A stretch of DNA of 7,401 bases from Candidatus Hebobacteria bacterium (GTDB lineage: Bacteria; Armatimonadota; Hebobacteria; Hebobacterales; Hebobacteraceae). Below the pieces are notes generated by a model. It had not been told where the DNA came from. It worked only from the letters and a program-made list of their open reading frames with translations, and did not search any database. Made by a program: the position numbers and the translations under genes. The DNA lies in contig JALGTT010000111.1 of the NCBI GenBank assembly GCA_029821235.1, positions 1 through 7,401 on the forward strand, given 5' to 3'. This document shows, in pieces, positions 1-5,598 of this stretch (within the stretch, counting starts at the first letter, position 1; every line of letters starts with the position of its first letter).

Positions 1-1
1 G

Positions 2-619
2 CGGCTGGTCAGGCGCGCGGCGAGCGCGGACCTGCCCACCCGGTTCGGCCACTTCGCGGTCCACGCCTATGAGAGCCTGGTGGACACCAAACCGTATCTG
101 GCCCTGGTCTACGGAGAGATCGGCCCCGAACCCACCCTGGTGCGGGTGCACTCGAGTTGCCTCACCGGGGATGTGTTCCACTCCCTGCGCTGCGACTGCG
201 GGGACCAGTTGGAAGCCGCGATGGCCAAGATCGTGGAGGCCGGGTCCGGGGTGGTGTTGTATATTCAGCAAGAGGGTCGGGGGATCGGGCTGATCAACAA
301 GATCCGCGCCTATGCCCTCCAGGAACACGGACACGATACGGTGGAGGCGAACCAGTTGCTGGGGTTCGCGCCGGACATACGGGATTACGGGATCGGGGCT
401 CAGATTCTGCTGGACCTGGGGCTGAAGAAGATCCGCCTGATGACCAACAACCCGGGCAAAGTGGTGGGCATCGAGGGGATGGGGCTGGAGGTGGTGGAGC
501 GGGTGCCGCTGGAGGTGCCGCCGAATGAGATCAACCGGCGCTATCTGGTCACCAAGCGGGAGAAGATGGGACACCTGCTCTCCGCCGGCGAGGGAGAAGA
601 CGGCAGAAAGGATGAGTGA
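2..619 (+). CDS. ribBA: GTP cyclohydrolase II domain, 3' part of RibBA or RibA (5' end outside window)
   Basis: This enzyme opens GTP to 2,5-diamino-6-ribosylamino-4-pyrimidinone 5'-phosphate, formate and pyrophosphate, the first step of riboflavin synthesis in the cytoplasm. The frame is open from base 2 with no start in view; 205 residues are visible. It begins with an RLVRR..ADLPTRFGHF linker, which in bifunctional proteins follows the 3,4-dihydroxy-2-butanone-4-phosphate synthase (RibB) domain, so RibBA is more likely than stand-alone RibA. The three zinc cysteines (C53, C64, C66 of the visible part, in SSC-x10-CDC) are present. So are the QQEGRGIGL loop (Q89-L97), which contains the catalytic region, and the C-terminal TNNPGK and VTKREKMGHLL blocks. 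The TGA stop lies just before the ribH ATG. The GTP cyclohydrolase II identity is very secure; the fusion to RibB is inferred. Confidence 0.95.
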   Translation, partial: RLVRRAASADLPTRFGHFAVHAYESLVDTKPYLALVYGEIGPEPTLVRVHSSCLTGDVFHSLRCDCGDQLEAAMAKIVEAGSGVVLYIQQEGRGIGLINKIRAYALQEHGHDTVEANQLLGFAPDIRDYGIGAQILLDLGLKKIRLMTNNPGKVVGIEGMGLEVVERVPLEVPPNEINRRYLVTKREKMGHLLSAGEGEDGRKDE

Positions 620-621
620 GC

Positions 622-1107
622 ATGGGCAAGACCTTTGAGGGAAAACTGGTCGCCTCCGGGCTGCGCTTCGGGATCGTGGTGAGTCGGTTCAACGAACTGA
701 TCACCAGCCGCCTGCTGGGTGGCGCGATGGATGCGCTGGAGCGCCACGAGGCGCGCAAAGAGGATGTTGACGTGGCGTGGACGCCGGGCGCGTTCGAACT
801 GCCGCTGGCGGCGCGGAGGATGGCGGAGAGCGGCAAGTACGACGCGGTGATCTGCCTGGCGGCGGTGATCCGAGGGGCCACCCCTCATTTCGAGCATGTC
901 GCCTCCGAGGCGGCCAAGGGGATCGCCAAGGTGGGGCTCGACACCGGCCTTCCCGTCATCTACGGTGTGGTCACCGCGGACAGCATCGAGCAGGCCGTGG
1001 AAAGGGCGGGCACGAAACTCGGCAACCGCGGGGCCGATGCCGCCCTCTCGGCGATCGAGATGGCGAATCTGCTGAAGGCGCTGCCGAAGAAGAAGGCCGG
1101 CAGGTAG
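622..1107 (+). CDS. ribH: 6,7-dimethyl-8-ribityllumazine synthase
   Basis: RibH condenses 5-amino-6-ribitylaminouracil with 3,4-dihydroxy-2-butanone 4-phosphate to 6,7-dimethyl-8-ribityllumazine, the penultimate step of riboflavin synthesis; the family forms pentamers or 60-mer shells. From ATG 622 the product has 161 residues, normal for the family. Visible signatures are FEGKL at the N-terminus, SRFNE, the substrate-binding TPGAFELP, and VIRGATPHFEHV with the catalytic histidine at residue 89. Further on are PVIYGVVTADS and ERAG.KLGNRG, whose Arg belongs to the phosphate/catalytic site. A GTG at 616 in the same frame would overlap the ribBA stop (GTGA). I prefer ATG 622 because the AGGA at 609-612 lies 9 nt before it but only 3 nt before the GTG, and because it puts the catalytic His at the usual position. 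The gene is coupled to ribBA (stop at 617-619). Confidence 0.96.
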   Translation: MGKTFEGKLVASGLRFGIVVSRFNELITSRLLGGAMDALERHEARKEDVDVAWTPGAFELPLAARRMAESGKYDAVICLAAVIRGATPHFEHVASEAAKGIAKVGLDTGLPVIYGVVTADSIEQAVERAGTKLGNRGADAALSAIEMANLLKALPKKKAGR

Positions 1108-1114
1108 CCCACCG

Positions 1115-1564
1115 GTGCGCGCGGTCATCCAGCGAGTGAGTTCCGCCTCCGTGGCGGCCGACGGCCGCACGGTGGGCGAGATCGGCGCCGGGCTTCTCGT
1201 GCTGCTGGGCGTCGCCCAGGGGGACACGGAGCGGGAGGCCGCGTGGGTGGCCGACAAGATCGCCAATCTCCGCATCTTCGAGGACGACGGAGGGAAGATG
1301 AATCTCTCCGTGCAGGAGATCGGCGGCGCGGTGCTGGTGGTGAGCCAGTTCACACTGCTGGCGGACTGCCGCAAGGGCCGCCGGCCGAGCTTCATCGGGG
1401 CGGCCCCGCCGGAGGAGGCGGACCGCCTCTACCGGATGGTGGCGGAGCGGCTGCGGGAGGCCGGCCTGCCGGTGGAGACGGGACTGTTCCAGGCCCGCAT
1501 GCAGGTGAGCCTGGTGAACGACGGGCCGGTCACCATCGTGCTGGAGACGCCGGGGTCGGGATGA
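1115..1564 (+). CDS. dtd: D-aminoacyl-tRNA deacylase
   Basis: Dtd hydrolyses D-amino acids (and glycine mischarged on tRNA-Ala) from tRNA, a chirality proofreading step in translation. The 149-residue product matches the usual family length. The family start MRAVIQRVSSASV coincides with the GTG at 1115, so the non-ATG start is well supported. The two active-site motifs are intact: SQFTL at residues 77-81, followed by LADCRKGRRPSF, and NDGPVT at 135-140, containing the Gly-cisPro pair (G137-P138) that screens chirality. It starts 7 nt after the ribH stop with no room for a promoter, so it is probably read from the riboflavin operon, perhaps by translational coupling, since no strong Shine-Dalgarno is visible. 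The functional link to riboflavin is not obvious; this looks like simple co-transcription. Confidence 0.95.
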   Translation: MRAVIQRVSSASVAADGRTVGEIGAGLLVLLGVAQGDTEREAAWVADKIANLRIFEDDGGKMNLSVQEIGGAVLVVSQFTLLADCRKGRRPSFIGAAPPEEADRLYRMVAERLREAGLPVETGLFQARMQVSLVNDGPVTIVLETPGSG

Positions 1565-1584
1565 GCCTTGTGCGATCCGCGGGT

Positions 1585-1612
1585 TTGACTGACCGCGCCC
1601 CAGGGCTATGAT
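1585..1612 (+). promoter_or_regulatory. Sigma-70-type promoter of iscU
   Basis: TTGACT (1585-1590) and TATGAT (1607-1612) are each one base off consensus and are separated by 16 nt. Transcription would start near 1619, leaving a very short leader before the ATG at 1642. This gives the Fe-S scaffold gene a start independent of the riboflavin/dtd operon that ends at 1564. TTGACT recurs twice more at 1617-1622 and 1622-1627. Promoter activity is predicted from sequence only. Confidence 0.65.
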
Positions 1613-1641
1613 ACGGTTGACTTGACTGGGAGTCGAGGAGC

Positions 1642-2121
1642 ATGAGCGCATACAGCACGAAAGTGATGGAGCATTTCCGCAACCCGCGGAACGTGGGTTA
1701 TATCGAAAACGCCGACGGGGTGGGCAAGGTGGGCAACCCCGTGTGCGGCGATATCATGGAACTCACCATCAAGGTGGAGGACGGGGTGATCGCCGACGCC
1801 AAGTTCCGCACCTTCGGCTGCGGGGCCGCCATCGCCACCAGCAGCATGGTGACGGAGATGGTGAAGGGCAAGACCATCGAGGAGGCGCTGCACATCAGCA
1901 ACCGCGCGGTGGCGGAGGCGCTGGGCGGGCTGCCCAGCATCAAGATGCACTGCTCGGTGCTGGCCGAGCAGGCGCTGAAGTCGGCGATCGAGGACTACTT
2001 CGCCAAACACCCGGAGGCGGGCCCGCTCCCGGAGGCCGCAGAGGCGGCCGCGCCGTGCGGCGCGCAGCAGGGCAAGTGCGTGCTGGAGACCGGCGCGGAG
2101 GAGAGGGAGGCCGGCGGATAG
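1642..2121 (+). CDS. iscU: Fe-S cluster assembly scaffold, IscU / NifU N-terminal type
   Basis: This is a cytoplasmic scaffold on which a cysteine desulfurase assembles [2Fe-2S]/[4Fe-4S] clusters before delivery to apoproteins. The N-terminal signature YSTKVMEHFRNPRNVG is intact. All three cluster cysteines are present: C35 in NPVCGD (followed by the conserved D37), C60 in TFGCGAAIA, and C104 in KMHCS. LPSIK (97-101) stands where IscU carries the LPPVK motif bound by the HscA-type chaperone. The core ends near residue 124. About 35 further residues form an Ala/Glu/Pro-rich tail with two more cysteines (C139, C146) that is not part of the IscU fold; it is neither the NifU ferredoxin-like nor the C-terminal Nfu domain. 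No iscS, sufS or chaperone gene lies beside it in the window. GGGAG at 1628-1632 is a likely ribosome binding site, 9 nt before the ATG. The 'iscU' name is by family; 'nifU-like' would be equally fair. Confidence 0.93.
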   Translation: MSAYSTKVMEHFRNPRNVGYIENADGVGKVGNPVCGDIMELTIKVEDGVIADAKFRTFGCGAAIATSSMVTEMVKGKTIEEALHISNRAVAEALGGLPSIKMHCSVLAEQALKSAIEDYFAKHPEAGPLPEAAEAAAPCGAQQGKCVLETGAEEREAGG

Positions 2122-2130
2122 CCGCCTCCC
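2105..2130. terminator. GC-rich hairpin between convergent iscU and cimA (possible bidirectional terminator)
   Basis: GGGAGGC (2105-2111) and GGC (2113-2115) pair with GCC (2121-2123) and GCCTCCC (2124-2130). This gives a 10-bp stem with one bulged C at 2112 and a GGATA loop. The hairpin covers the iscU stop and most of the 13-nt gap before the cimA stop, so it would act on both transcripts. A second perfect hairpin, CGAGGA-CGCT-TCCTCG, lies at 2147-2162 in the last codons of cimA. Neither has a T-tract on either strand, so intrinsic termination is uncertain. Confidence 0.4.
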
Positions 2131-2134
2131 CCGG

Positions 2135-3736
2135 TCACCCGGTTTCCGAGGACGCTTCCTCGTCCGACTGCATCATCTGAAGCAGCCCGTATTCCACTCC
2201 ATCCACGAGCGCCTGCCAACTCGCCTCGATGATGTTGGTGTGCACCCCGACGGTGGTCCAACTCCGCGCGCCAGAACGGGACTCCACCATCACCCGCACC
2301 CTGGCGGCGGTGGCCTGCTCCGGGGCGTTGATCACGCGCACCTTGAAGTCGGTGAGACGGATGCCCGCCAAGGCCGGGTAGAAGCGCTCCAGGGCCTTGC
2401 GCAGGGCGTTGTCCAGCGCGTGCACGGGGCCGTCCCCCTCGGCCGCGGTGTGCTCGTACTCGCCCCCCACCTGGACTTTGATGGTGGCCTCGGTCTTCGT
2501 CTCCCCTCCCCGGTTCTTTTCGACGATGACGCGGAAGCCCTCCAGGTCGAACTGGGGCTCGTGCAGCCCCATGCACTTGCGGACCATCAGCTCGAAGGAG
2601 GCCTCCGCCCCCTCGAATTGGTACCCGGCGTGCTCCATCTCCCGCAGGCGGGCCATCAACTGCTGGGTCTGAGGCGAATCCTTCTCCAGCCCCAGGTTCA
2701 GCGCCTGGGCCTTGTAGATCACCCCATGCCTTCCCGCCATGTCCGACACCAGGAAACGCCGCTCGTTGCCCACCAGATCGGGCCGCACGTGCTCATAGGT
2801 CTTCGGGTGCTTGAGCATGGCGTCCACGTGCATGCCCCCTTTGTGGGCGAAGGCGCTGCGCCCGACGTACGCCTCCCGCTCCGGGGTGGGCATGTTGGCC
2901 ACGGAGGCCACGTAGTGCGCCACCTCGTACAATTGCCCGAGTTGCTCCTCGGATAGGAGTTCCCGGCCGAGTTTCAACTGGAGATTTGCGATGACGGAGC
3001 AGAGGTTGGCGGTGCCGCATCGCTCCCCATATCCGTTGACGGTGCCCTGGACCATGGCGACGCCGGCCTCCACCGCAACCAGGGTGTTCGCCACGGCCAA
3101 CTCGCAGTCGTTGTGGGCATGCATGCCGAGGGGGGTCTTCACCGCCTGCTGTGCGGCCTCTATCGCTCGGACGACCTCGTTGGGCAGCGCGCCTCCGTTG
3201 GTGTCGCAGAGGCAGATCCAGTCCGCGCCCGCCTTCTCCGCCGCGGCCAGACACGCCAGCGCGTACTCGGCGTTGTGTTTGTAGCCGTCGAAGAAATGCT
3301 CCGCATCCACGCCCACCTCGAGCCCATGTCCCTTGAGGAACGCGACGGAGTCCCGGATCATGTCCAGGTTCTCGTCGAGGCCGACCTTCAGCGCATGGGT
3401 GACGTGCATGTCCCAGGACTTGCCCACCAGCACGGCCACCGGCACGCCGAGTTCCACGATGTTCTTGAGAGCGGGGTCGTCCTCCGCCTTCCTGCCCGCG
3501 CGGCGGGTCAGCCAGAAGACGGTGGGGCGCGCATGGGTGAGCGGCTCCTCACGCAGCCGCGCAAAGAACTCCATGTCGGTGTGGAAGCCAGGGTCGGCGA
3601 ACCCGCCCTCGATGTAGTCCACCCCCAGGTCGTCGAGTTTGCGGGCGATCTTGATCTTGTCATCCGCGGACAGGGAGATGCCCTCGGTCTGTGCTCCATC
3701 CCGCAGGGTGGTGTCGTACAGCATCAGATCGCTCAT
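2135..3736 (-). CDS. cimA: (R)-citramalate synthase
   Basis: CimA condenses pyruvate with acetyl-CoA to (R)-citramalate, the entry to the threonine-independent route to 2-oxobutanoate and isoleucine. The 533 residues match full-length members. The N-terminal TIM barrel starts with LYDTTLRDGAQTEG (R12, D13: catalytic Arg and metal-binding Asp). It carries the metal-binding histidines in MHAHND (H206, H208) and the NGYGERCGTANLC block (234-246). The region around 355-375 and the C-terminal part, about 390-520, correspond to the linker and the LeuA-type dimer domain that usually binds the feedback inhibitor isoleucine. In GERCGTAN, Thr242 replaces the Asn usual in the GERxGNAN signature. The start is supported by AAGGAG (complement of 3744-3749) 7 nt before the ATG. 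The gene converges on iscU and has its own promoter. 2-isopropylmalate synthase is the main alternative, but the GYGERCG signature and overall length favour CimA. Confidence 0.9.
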   Translation of the reverse strand: MSDLMLYDTTLRDGAQTEGISLSADDKIKIARKLDDLGVDYIEGGFADPGFHTDMEFFARLREEPLTHARPTVFWLTRRAGRKAEDDPALKNIVELGVPVAVLVGKSWDMHVTHALKVGLDENLDMIRDSVAFLKGHGLEVGVDAEHFFDGYKHNAEYALACLAAAEKAGADWICLCDTNGGALPNEVVRAIEAAQQAVKTPLGMHAHNDCELAVANTLVAVEAGVAMVQGTVNGYGERCGTANLCSVIANLQLKLGRELLSEEQLGQLYEVAHYVASVANMPTPEREAYVGRSAFAHKGGMHVDAMLKHPKTYEHVRPDLVGNERRFLVSDMAGRHGVIYKAQALNLGLEKDSPQTQQLMARLREMEHAGYQFEGAEASFELMVRKCMGLHEPQFDLEGFRVIVEKNRGGETKTEATIKVQVGGEYEHTAAEGDGPVHALDNALRKALERFYPALAGIRLTDFKVRVINAPEQATAARVRVMVESRSGARSWTTVGVHTNIIEASWQALVDGVEYGLLQMMQSDEEASSETG

Positions 3737-3760
3737 TCCCGTGCTCCTTGCGCACCACTA

Positions 3761-3834
3761 GGCGTCTCGTCTACGCCGGCCACGGCCTCTGGACGGGGGA
3801 TTTCGGCAGGACTGCGCTGAGAAGGGCCGAGGCC
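3761..3834 (-). promoter_or_regulatory. cimA 5' leader with two inverted repeats
   Basis: The predicted cimA transcript has about 110 nt before the ATG. On the transcript strand, GGCCTC (complement of 3829-3834) can pair with GAGGCC (complement of 3784-3789) around a loop of about 39 nt. GGCGT/ACGCC (3773-3777 and 3761-3765) forms a small hairpin just before the Shine-Dalgarno at 3744-3749. I see no T-box motif, no Ile/Leu/Val-rich leader peptide and no U-tract, so a regulatory role is only a possibility. Confidence 0.25.
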
Positions 3835-3853
3835 GCGAACCAGGGCCAAGGCG

Positions 3854-3883
3854 ATTCTACTCTGGGGCTGTGGAGTGTGTCAA
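3854..3883 (-). promoter_or_regulatory. Sigma-70-type promoter of cimA
   Basis: On the minus strand, a perfect TTGACA (complement of 3878-3883) is followed after 18 nt by TAGAAT (complement of 3854-3859), one base off TATAAT. Transcription would start near 3847, about 110 nt before the cimA ATG. It lies just after the end of the M23 gene, so cimA need not depend on read-through from that gene. Confidence 0.7.
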
Positions 3884-3898
3884 ACGAGGTGGCCGCGT

Positions 3899-3915
3899 CC
3901 GCGGAGACCGCGCGG
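3899..3915 (-). terminator. Small GC hairpin after the M23 peptidase gene
   Basis: CCGCG (complement of 3911-3915) and CGCGG (complement of 3899-3903) can pair around a 7-nt loop, starting 7 nt past the M23 stop codon on the minus strand. It is followed by only a three-T run and then the cimA -35 box. It sits where a terminator would be expected, but without a U-tract the call is weak. Confidence 0.22.
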
Positions 3916-3921
3916 GGCAGT

Positions 3922-5136
3922 CTACAACTCCCCCATCGGGTCCACCGGGGTTCCGTTCTTGCGCACCTCGAAGTGCAGGTGGGGGCCGGTGGAGAGTCCG
4001 GTGCTGCCGACGCGGCCGATCACCTGGCCCTGTTTGACCTTCTCCCCGACGGCCACCGCCAGGGAGGAGCAGTGGGCGTAGAGGGTGGCGAGTCCGCCCC
4101 CGTGATCGATGATGATGCAGTTGCCGTATCCACCCCATCGGCCGGAGTGCACCACCACGCCGCCGGCCGCGGCGTGGATGGGAGTGCCGCGGGAGGCAGC
4201 GATGTCCACCCCGGTGTGCATCTTGCGCACCTTGTAGATGGGGTGGATGCGGTAGCCGAACTTGGAGGTGATGCGGCCGTTCACCGGTTTCCGCAGTTTG
4301 CCCTTCCAGGGAGTCGCCAGCCGCTTCCGGCCCTCCGGGGTGCGCTCCATGCGGCGGAGGAGGGTGGTTACCTCGCGGGAGTTGCGCTCCAGTTCGGCCA
4401 GCGCCCGCTCCCACACGGCGCGGTCCCGCTCGAGGTTGCGCTTCTCGCGGTCCTTCCGCTCCCGCTCGGAGGCGGCCCCGTCTCTCTTCTTGCGGATGGA
4501 TTCCCGAAGGGCGGCCAGCGCGCGCTCTTTCTCGGCCACCTCGGCGCGGCGCTGCTCGGCCTCCGCGTAGGCCGCCTCGAACTCCTCCAGCAGCTCGCCG
4601 TCCTTGCTCACCACCTGGTCCAGCAGATAGAGGCGGTTGGCGAAATCGGTGAAACTGGTGGAACTGAGAAAGGCCTCCACGGAGGTGGTGTCGCCCTGCT
4701 GGTAGATGGCGACCAGGCGGTCGGCCACCAGGGTGCGGTACTCCTCCAGTTGCAGTTGTGACGCCTGGCTGCGGAGTTTGGCGCGGTCGAGTTCGAGGCG
4801 GGCGCGCTCCAGTTCCTCGGTCACGGTGCGGAGTTGAGATTCCGTCCTGGCGATGCGGGAGTTGATCCGCTTGAGCTCGCGGGCGATCTGGCGCTGGCGG
4901 CTCTTCACCGCGGCCAACTTCCGCTGCACGCGGCTCTTCTTGCGGTTGATGGTCTGGAGTTGCTGTCTCAGCGCCTCGGGGTCGGAGGTGGTGGCGGCCT
5001 GCTGCGCCAGGGCCGCGCCCAGCGCCGCGAGTGCCAACGGAAGAAGGGCCAAGACAAAGATGCGAATCCTGCGGGATCGGACCCCTCTGTTATGCGGGAC
5101 TTGCCTGCGCGGCCCCTCACGTCGGCAGAATGCCAT
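3922..5136 (-). CDS. Secreted coiled-coil M23 family peptidase (EnvC/PcsB-like murein hydrolase)
   Basis: This is probably a cell-wall endopeptidase, or an activator of amidases, working outside the cytoplasmic membrane. The 404-residue product has four parts. First is an Arg-rich N-terminus with a hydrophobic segment (about 27-44) ending in ALA before QQ, a likely signal peptide. Second is a long coiled coil (about 56-142), a hinge with AFLSSTSFTDFANR typical of PcsB/EnvC-type proteins, and a second coil (about 176-260). Third is a GRITSKFGYRIHP lead-in (287-299). Last is an M23 (LytM) domain with HTGVD (H307, D311), LYAH (H355) and HLHFE (H386, H388). All zinc and catalytic residues are present, so it should be an active enzyme, unlike E. 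coli EnvC, whose LytM domain is degenerate. The ATG complementary to 5134-5136 is chosen because GAGG lies 6 nt upstream and the signal peptide follows; a longer reading from 5262 would put 42 unlikely residues before it. No clear promoter is visible. Confidence 0.88.
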   Translation of the reverse strand: MAFCRREGPRRQVPHNRGVRSRRIRIFVLALLPLALAALGAALAQQAATTSDPEALRQQLQTINRKKSRVQRKLAAVKSRQRQIARELKRINSRIARTESQLRTVTEELERARLELDRAKLRSQASQLQLEEYRTLVADRLVAIYQQGDTTSVEAFLSSTSFTDFANRLYLLDQVVSKDGELLEEFEAAYAEAEQRRAEVAEKERALAALRESIRKKRDGAASERERKDREKRNLERDRAVWERALAELERNSREVTTLLRRMERTPEGRKRLATPWKGKLRKPVNGRITSKFGYRIHPIYKVRKMHTGVDIAASRGTPIHAAAGGVVVHSGRWGGYGNCIIIDHGGGLATLYAHCSSLAVAVGEKVKQGQVIGRVGSTGLSTGPHLHFEVRKNGTPVDPMGEL

Positions 5137-5355
5137 TGCTTGCCTCGTAAGCTGCGAGTTCGTCAGCCACGGCCGACACCGCGCCGCCTCAACGGAGGCA
5201 GGTGGGGTCCTTGTGGCAATTGCGCCTGTACGGAATGGAGGCTTGGGGTGTTGTGGGGACATGATCGTGGTGCAGCACTACTCAGACTCCGTTGATGTGC
5301 ACACGACCCAGATTCAGGGTTCGTGGGGTAGCCTTGAAGAGACAGGTCGGGCGCA

Positions 5356-5368
5356 GTACCGTGGGTAC
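5356..5368. repeat. Short perfect inverted repeat upstream of the HTH-peptidase gene
   Basis: GTACC (5356-5360) and GGTAC (5364-5368) flank GTG; an overlapping CCGT-GGGT-ACGG repeat lies at 5359-5370. Such a dyad could be an operator for an XRE-type regulator such as the product of the gene starting at 5595, but it is about 230 nt from that start and no promoter element is clearly beside it. Confidence 0.25.
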
Positions 5369-5475
5369 GGAGCTAACGAGGAGGTCGGCCGAGGAAAGTG
5401 GAAATAGCCTTCAGGGCATGGTTGGGCCTGGATAGCCTCACTTCTGGCAGAGCGGATTGGCGTGAATGATGAGCC

Positions 5476-5598
5476 ATGGGGGGCGCGGCCCATCGAGTAG
5501 ATGCGTGTAATAAAGGCACGCTCCCATTGGGTAGAGTAATGCTGTCTGCTATCGCGGAGATGGCGAGCAACCCCGACGTGCATGAGGAGGCGACGTGA
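5476..5598 (+). CDS. Possible 40-residue protein or gene remnant overlapping the HTH-peptidase start
   Basis: This open frame starts at ATG 5476, with a second ATG at 5539. It ends in a TGA that overlaps the downstream GTG as GTGA, the four-base overlap typical of translationally coupled genes. The last 19 codons (MLSAIAEMASNPDVHEEAT) use mostly G or C in third position and read like the tail of a small antitoxin or DNA-binding protein ('…MA.DP.V…'). The first half is less convincing, and neither ATG has a good ribosome binding site. It may be a real small gene, the 3' end of a decayed upstream gene, or chance. I do not recognise the family. Confidence 0.3.
   Translation: MGGAAHRVDACNKGTLPLGRVMLSAIAEMASNPDVHEEAT
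5584..5590 (+). promoter_or_regulatory. Shine-Dalgarno of the HTH-peptidase gene
   Basis: GAGGAGG, a full-strength ribosome binding site, lies 4 nt before the GTG at 5595. It decides that start, as there is no in-frame ATG near by. Confidence 0.7.

Larger units (their letters stand above)
5137..5594. other. Intergenic region between the M23 gene and the HTH-peptidase gene
   Basis: About 460 bp hold no gene I can name. The part up to about 5260 is the upstream region of the minus-strand M23 gene and contains a small inverted repeat GCCTC-AACG-GAGGC (5196-5209). From 5261 onwards the + strand shows broken, protein-like stretches. One frame runs from ATG 5261 to 5536 but is cut by TAG at 5405-5407 and 5498-5500; the piece 5408-5497 reads like protein (…WIASLLAERIGVNDEPWGA…). 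Another frame, 5377-5466, carries RGGRPRKVEI. A 40-codon ORF (5476-5598) closes the region. A short palindrome GTACC-GTG-GGTAC sits at 5356-5368. This pattern fits either the decayed remains of a gene belonging to the downstream module or plain non-coding DNA. No convincing promoter for the downstream pair is visible. Confidence 0.5.

Noticed and set aside
541..1395. Long open frame on the minus strand opposite ribH and dtd
   Set aside because: It is antisense to two certain genes in GC-rich DNA, where long shadow frames are expected; the translation is Arg/Pro/His-rich and matches nothing.
1617..1634. Classical IscR-type binding site at the iscU promoter
   Set aside because: The GACT and AGTC half-sites are 3 nt apart, whereas the known IscR site has about five A/T-rich bases between them.
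2240..3820. Two long + strand frames opposite cimA (2240-2956 and 3113-3820)
   Set aside because: They are shadows of the cimA coding sequence with no recognisable domain.
3737..3853. T-box riboswitch or Ile/Leu leader peptide before cimA
   Set aside because: No T-box AGGGTGG-type motif, no antiterminator pair with U-tract, and the only leader frame is not enriched in branched-chain codons in a run.
3691..4761. 356-codon open frame on the + strand opposite the M23 peptidase gene
   Set aside because: The minus-strand product has complete family motifs; the + frame is a Gly/His/Val-rich mirror of it.
5137..5262. Longer N-terminus for the M23 protein starting at 5262
   Set aside because: It would place 42 residues of random-looking sequence before the Arg-rich start of the signal peptide; the ATG at 5136 has a good ribosome binding site.
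5527..5555. TTGGGT-17-TATCGC as promoter of the HTH-peptidase gene
   Set aside because: The -10 matches consensus at only three of six bases and the site lies inside the small coupled ORF; not strong enough to annotate.
5314..5583. 89-codon minus-strand frame upstream of the HTH-peptidase gene
   Set aside because: No family resemblance, no convincing ribosome binding site, and it overlaps the better small ORF on the + strand.
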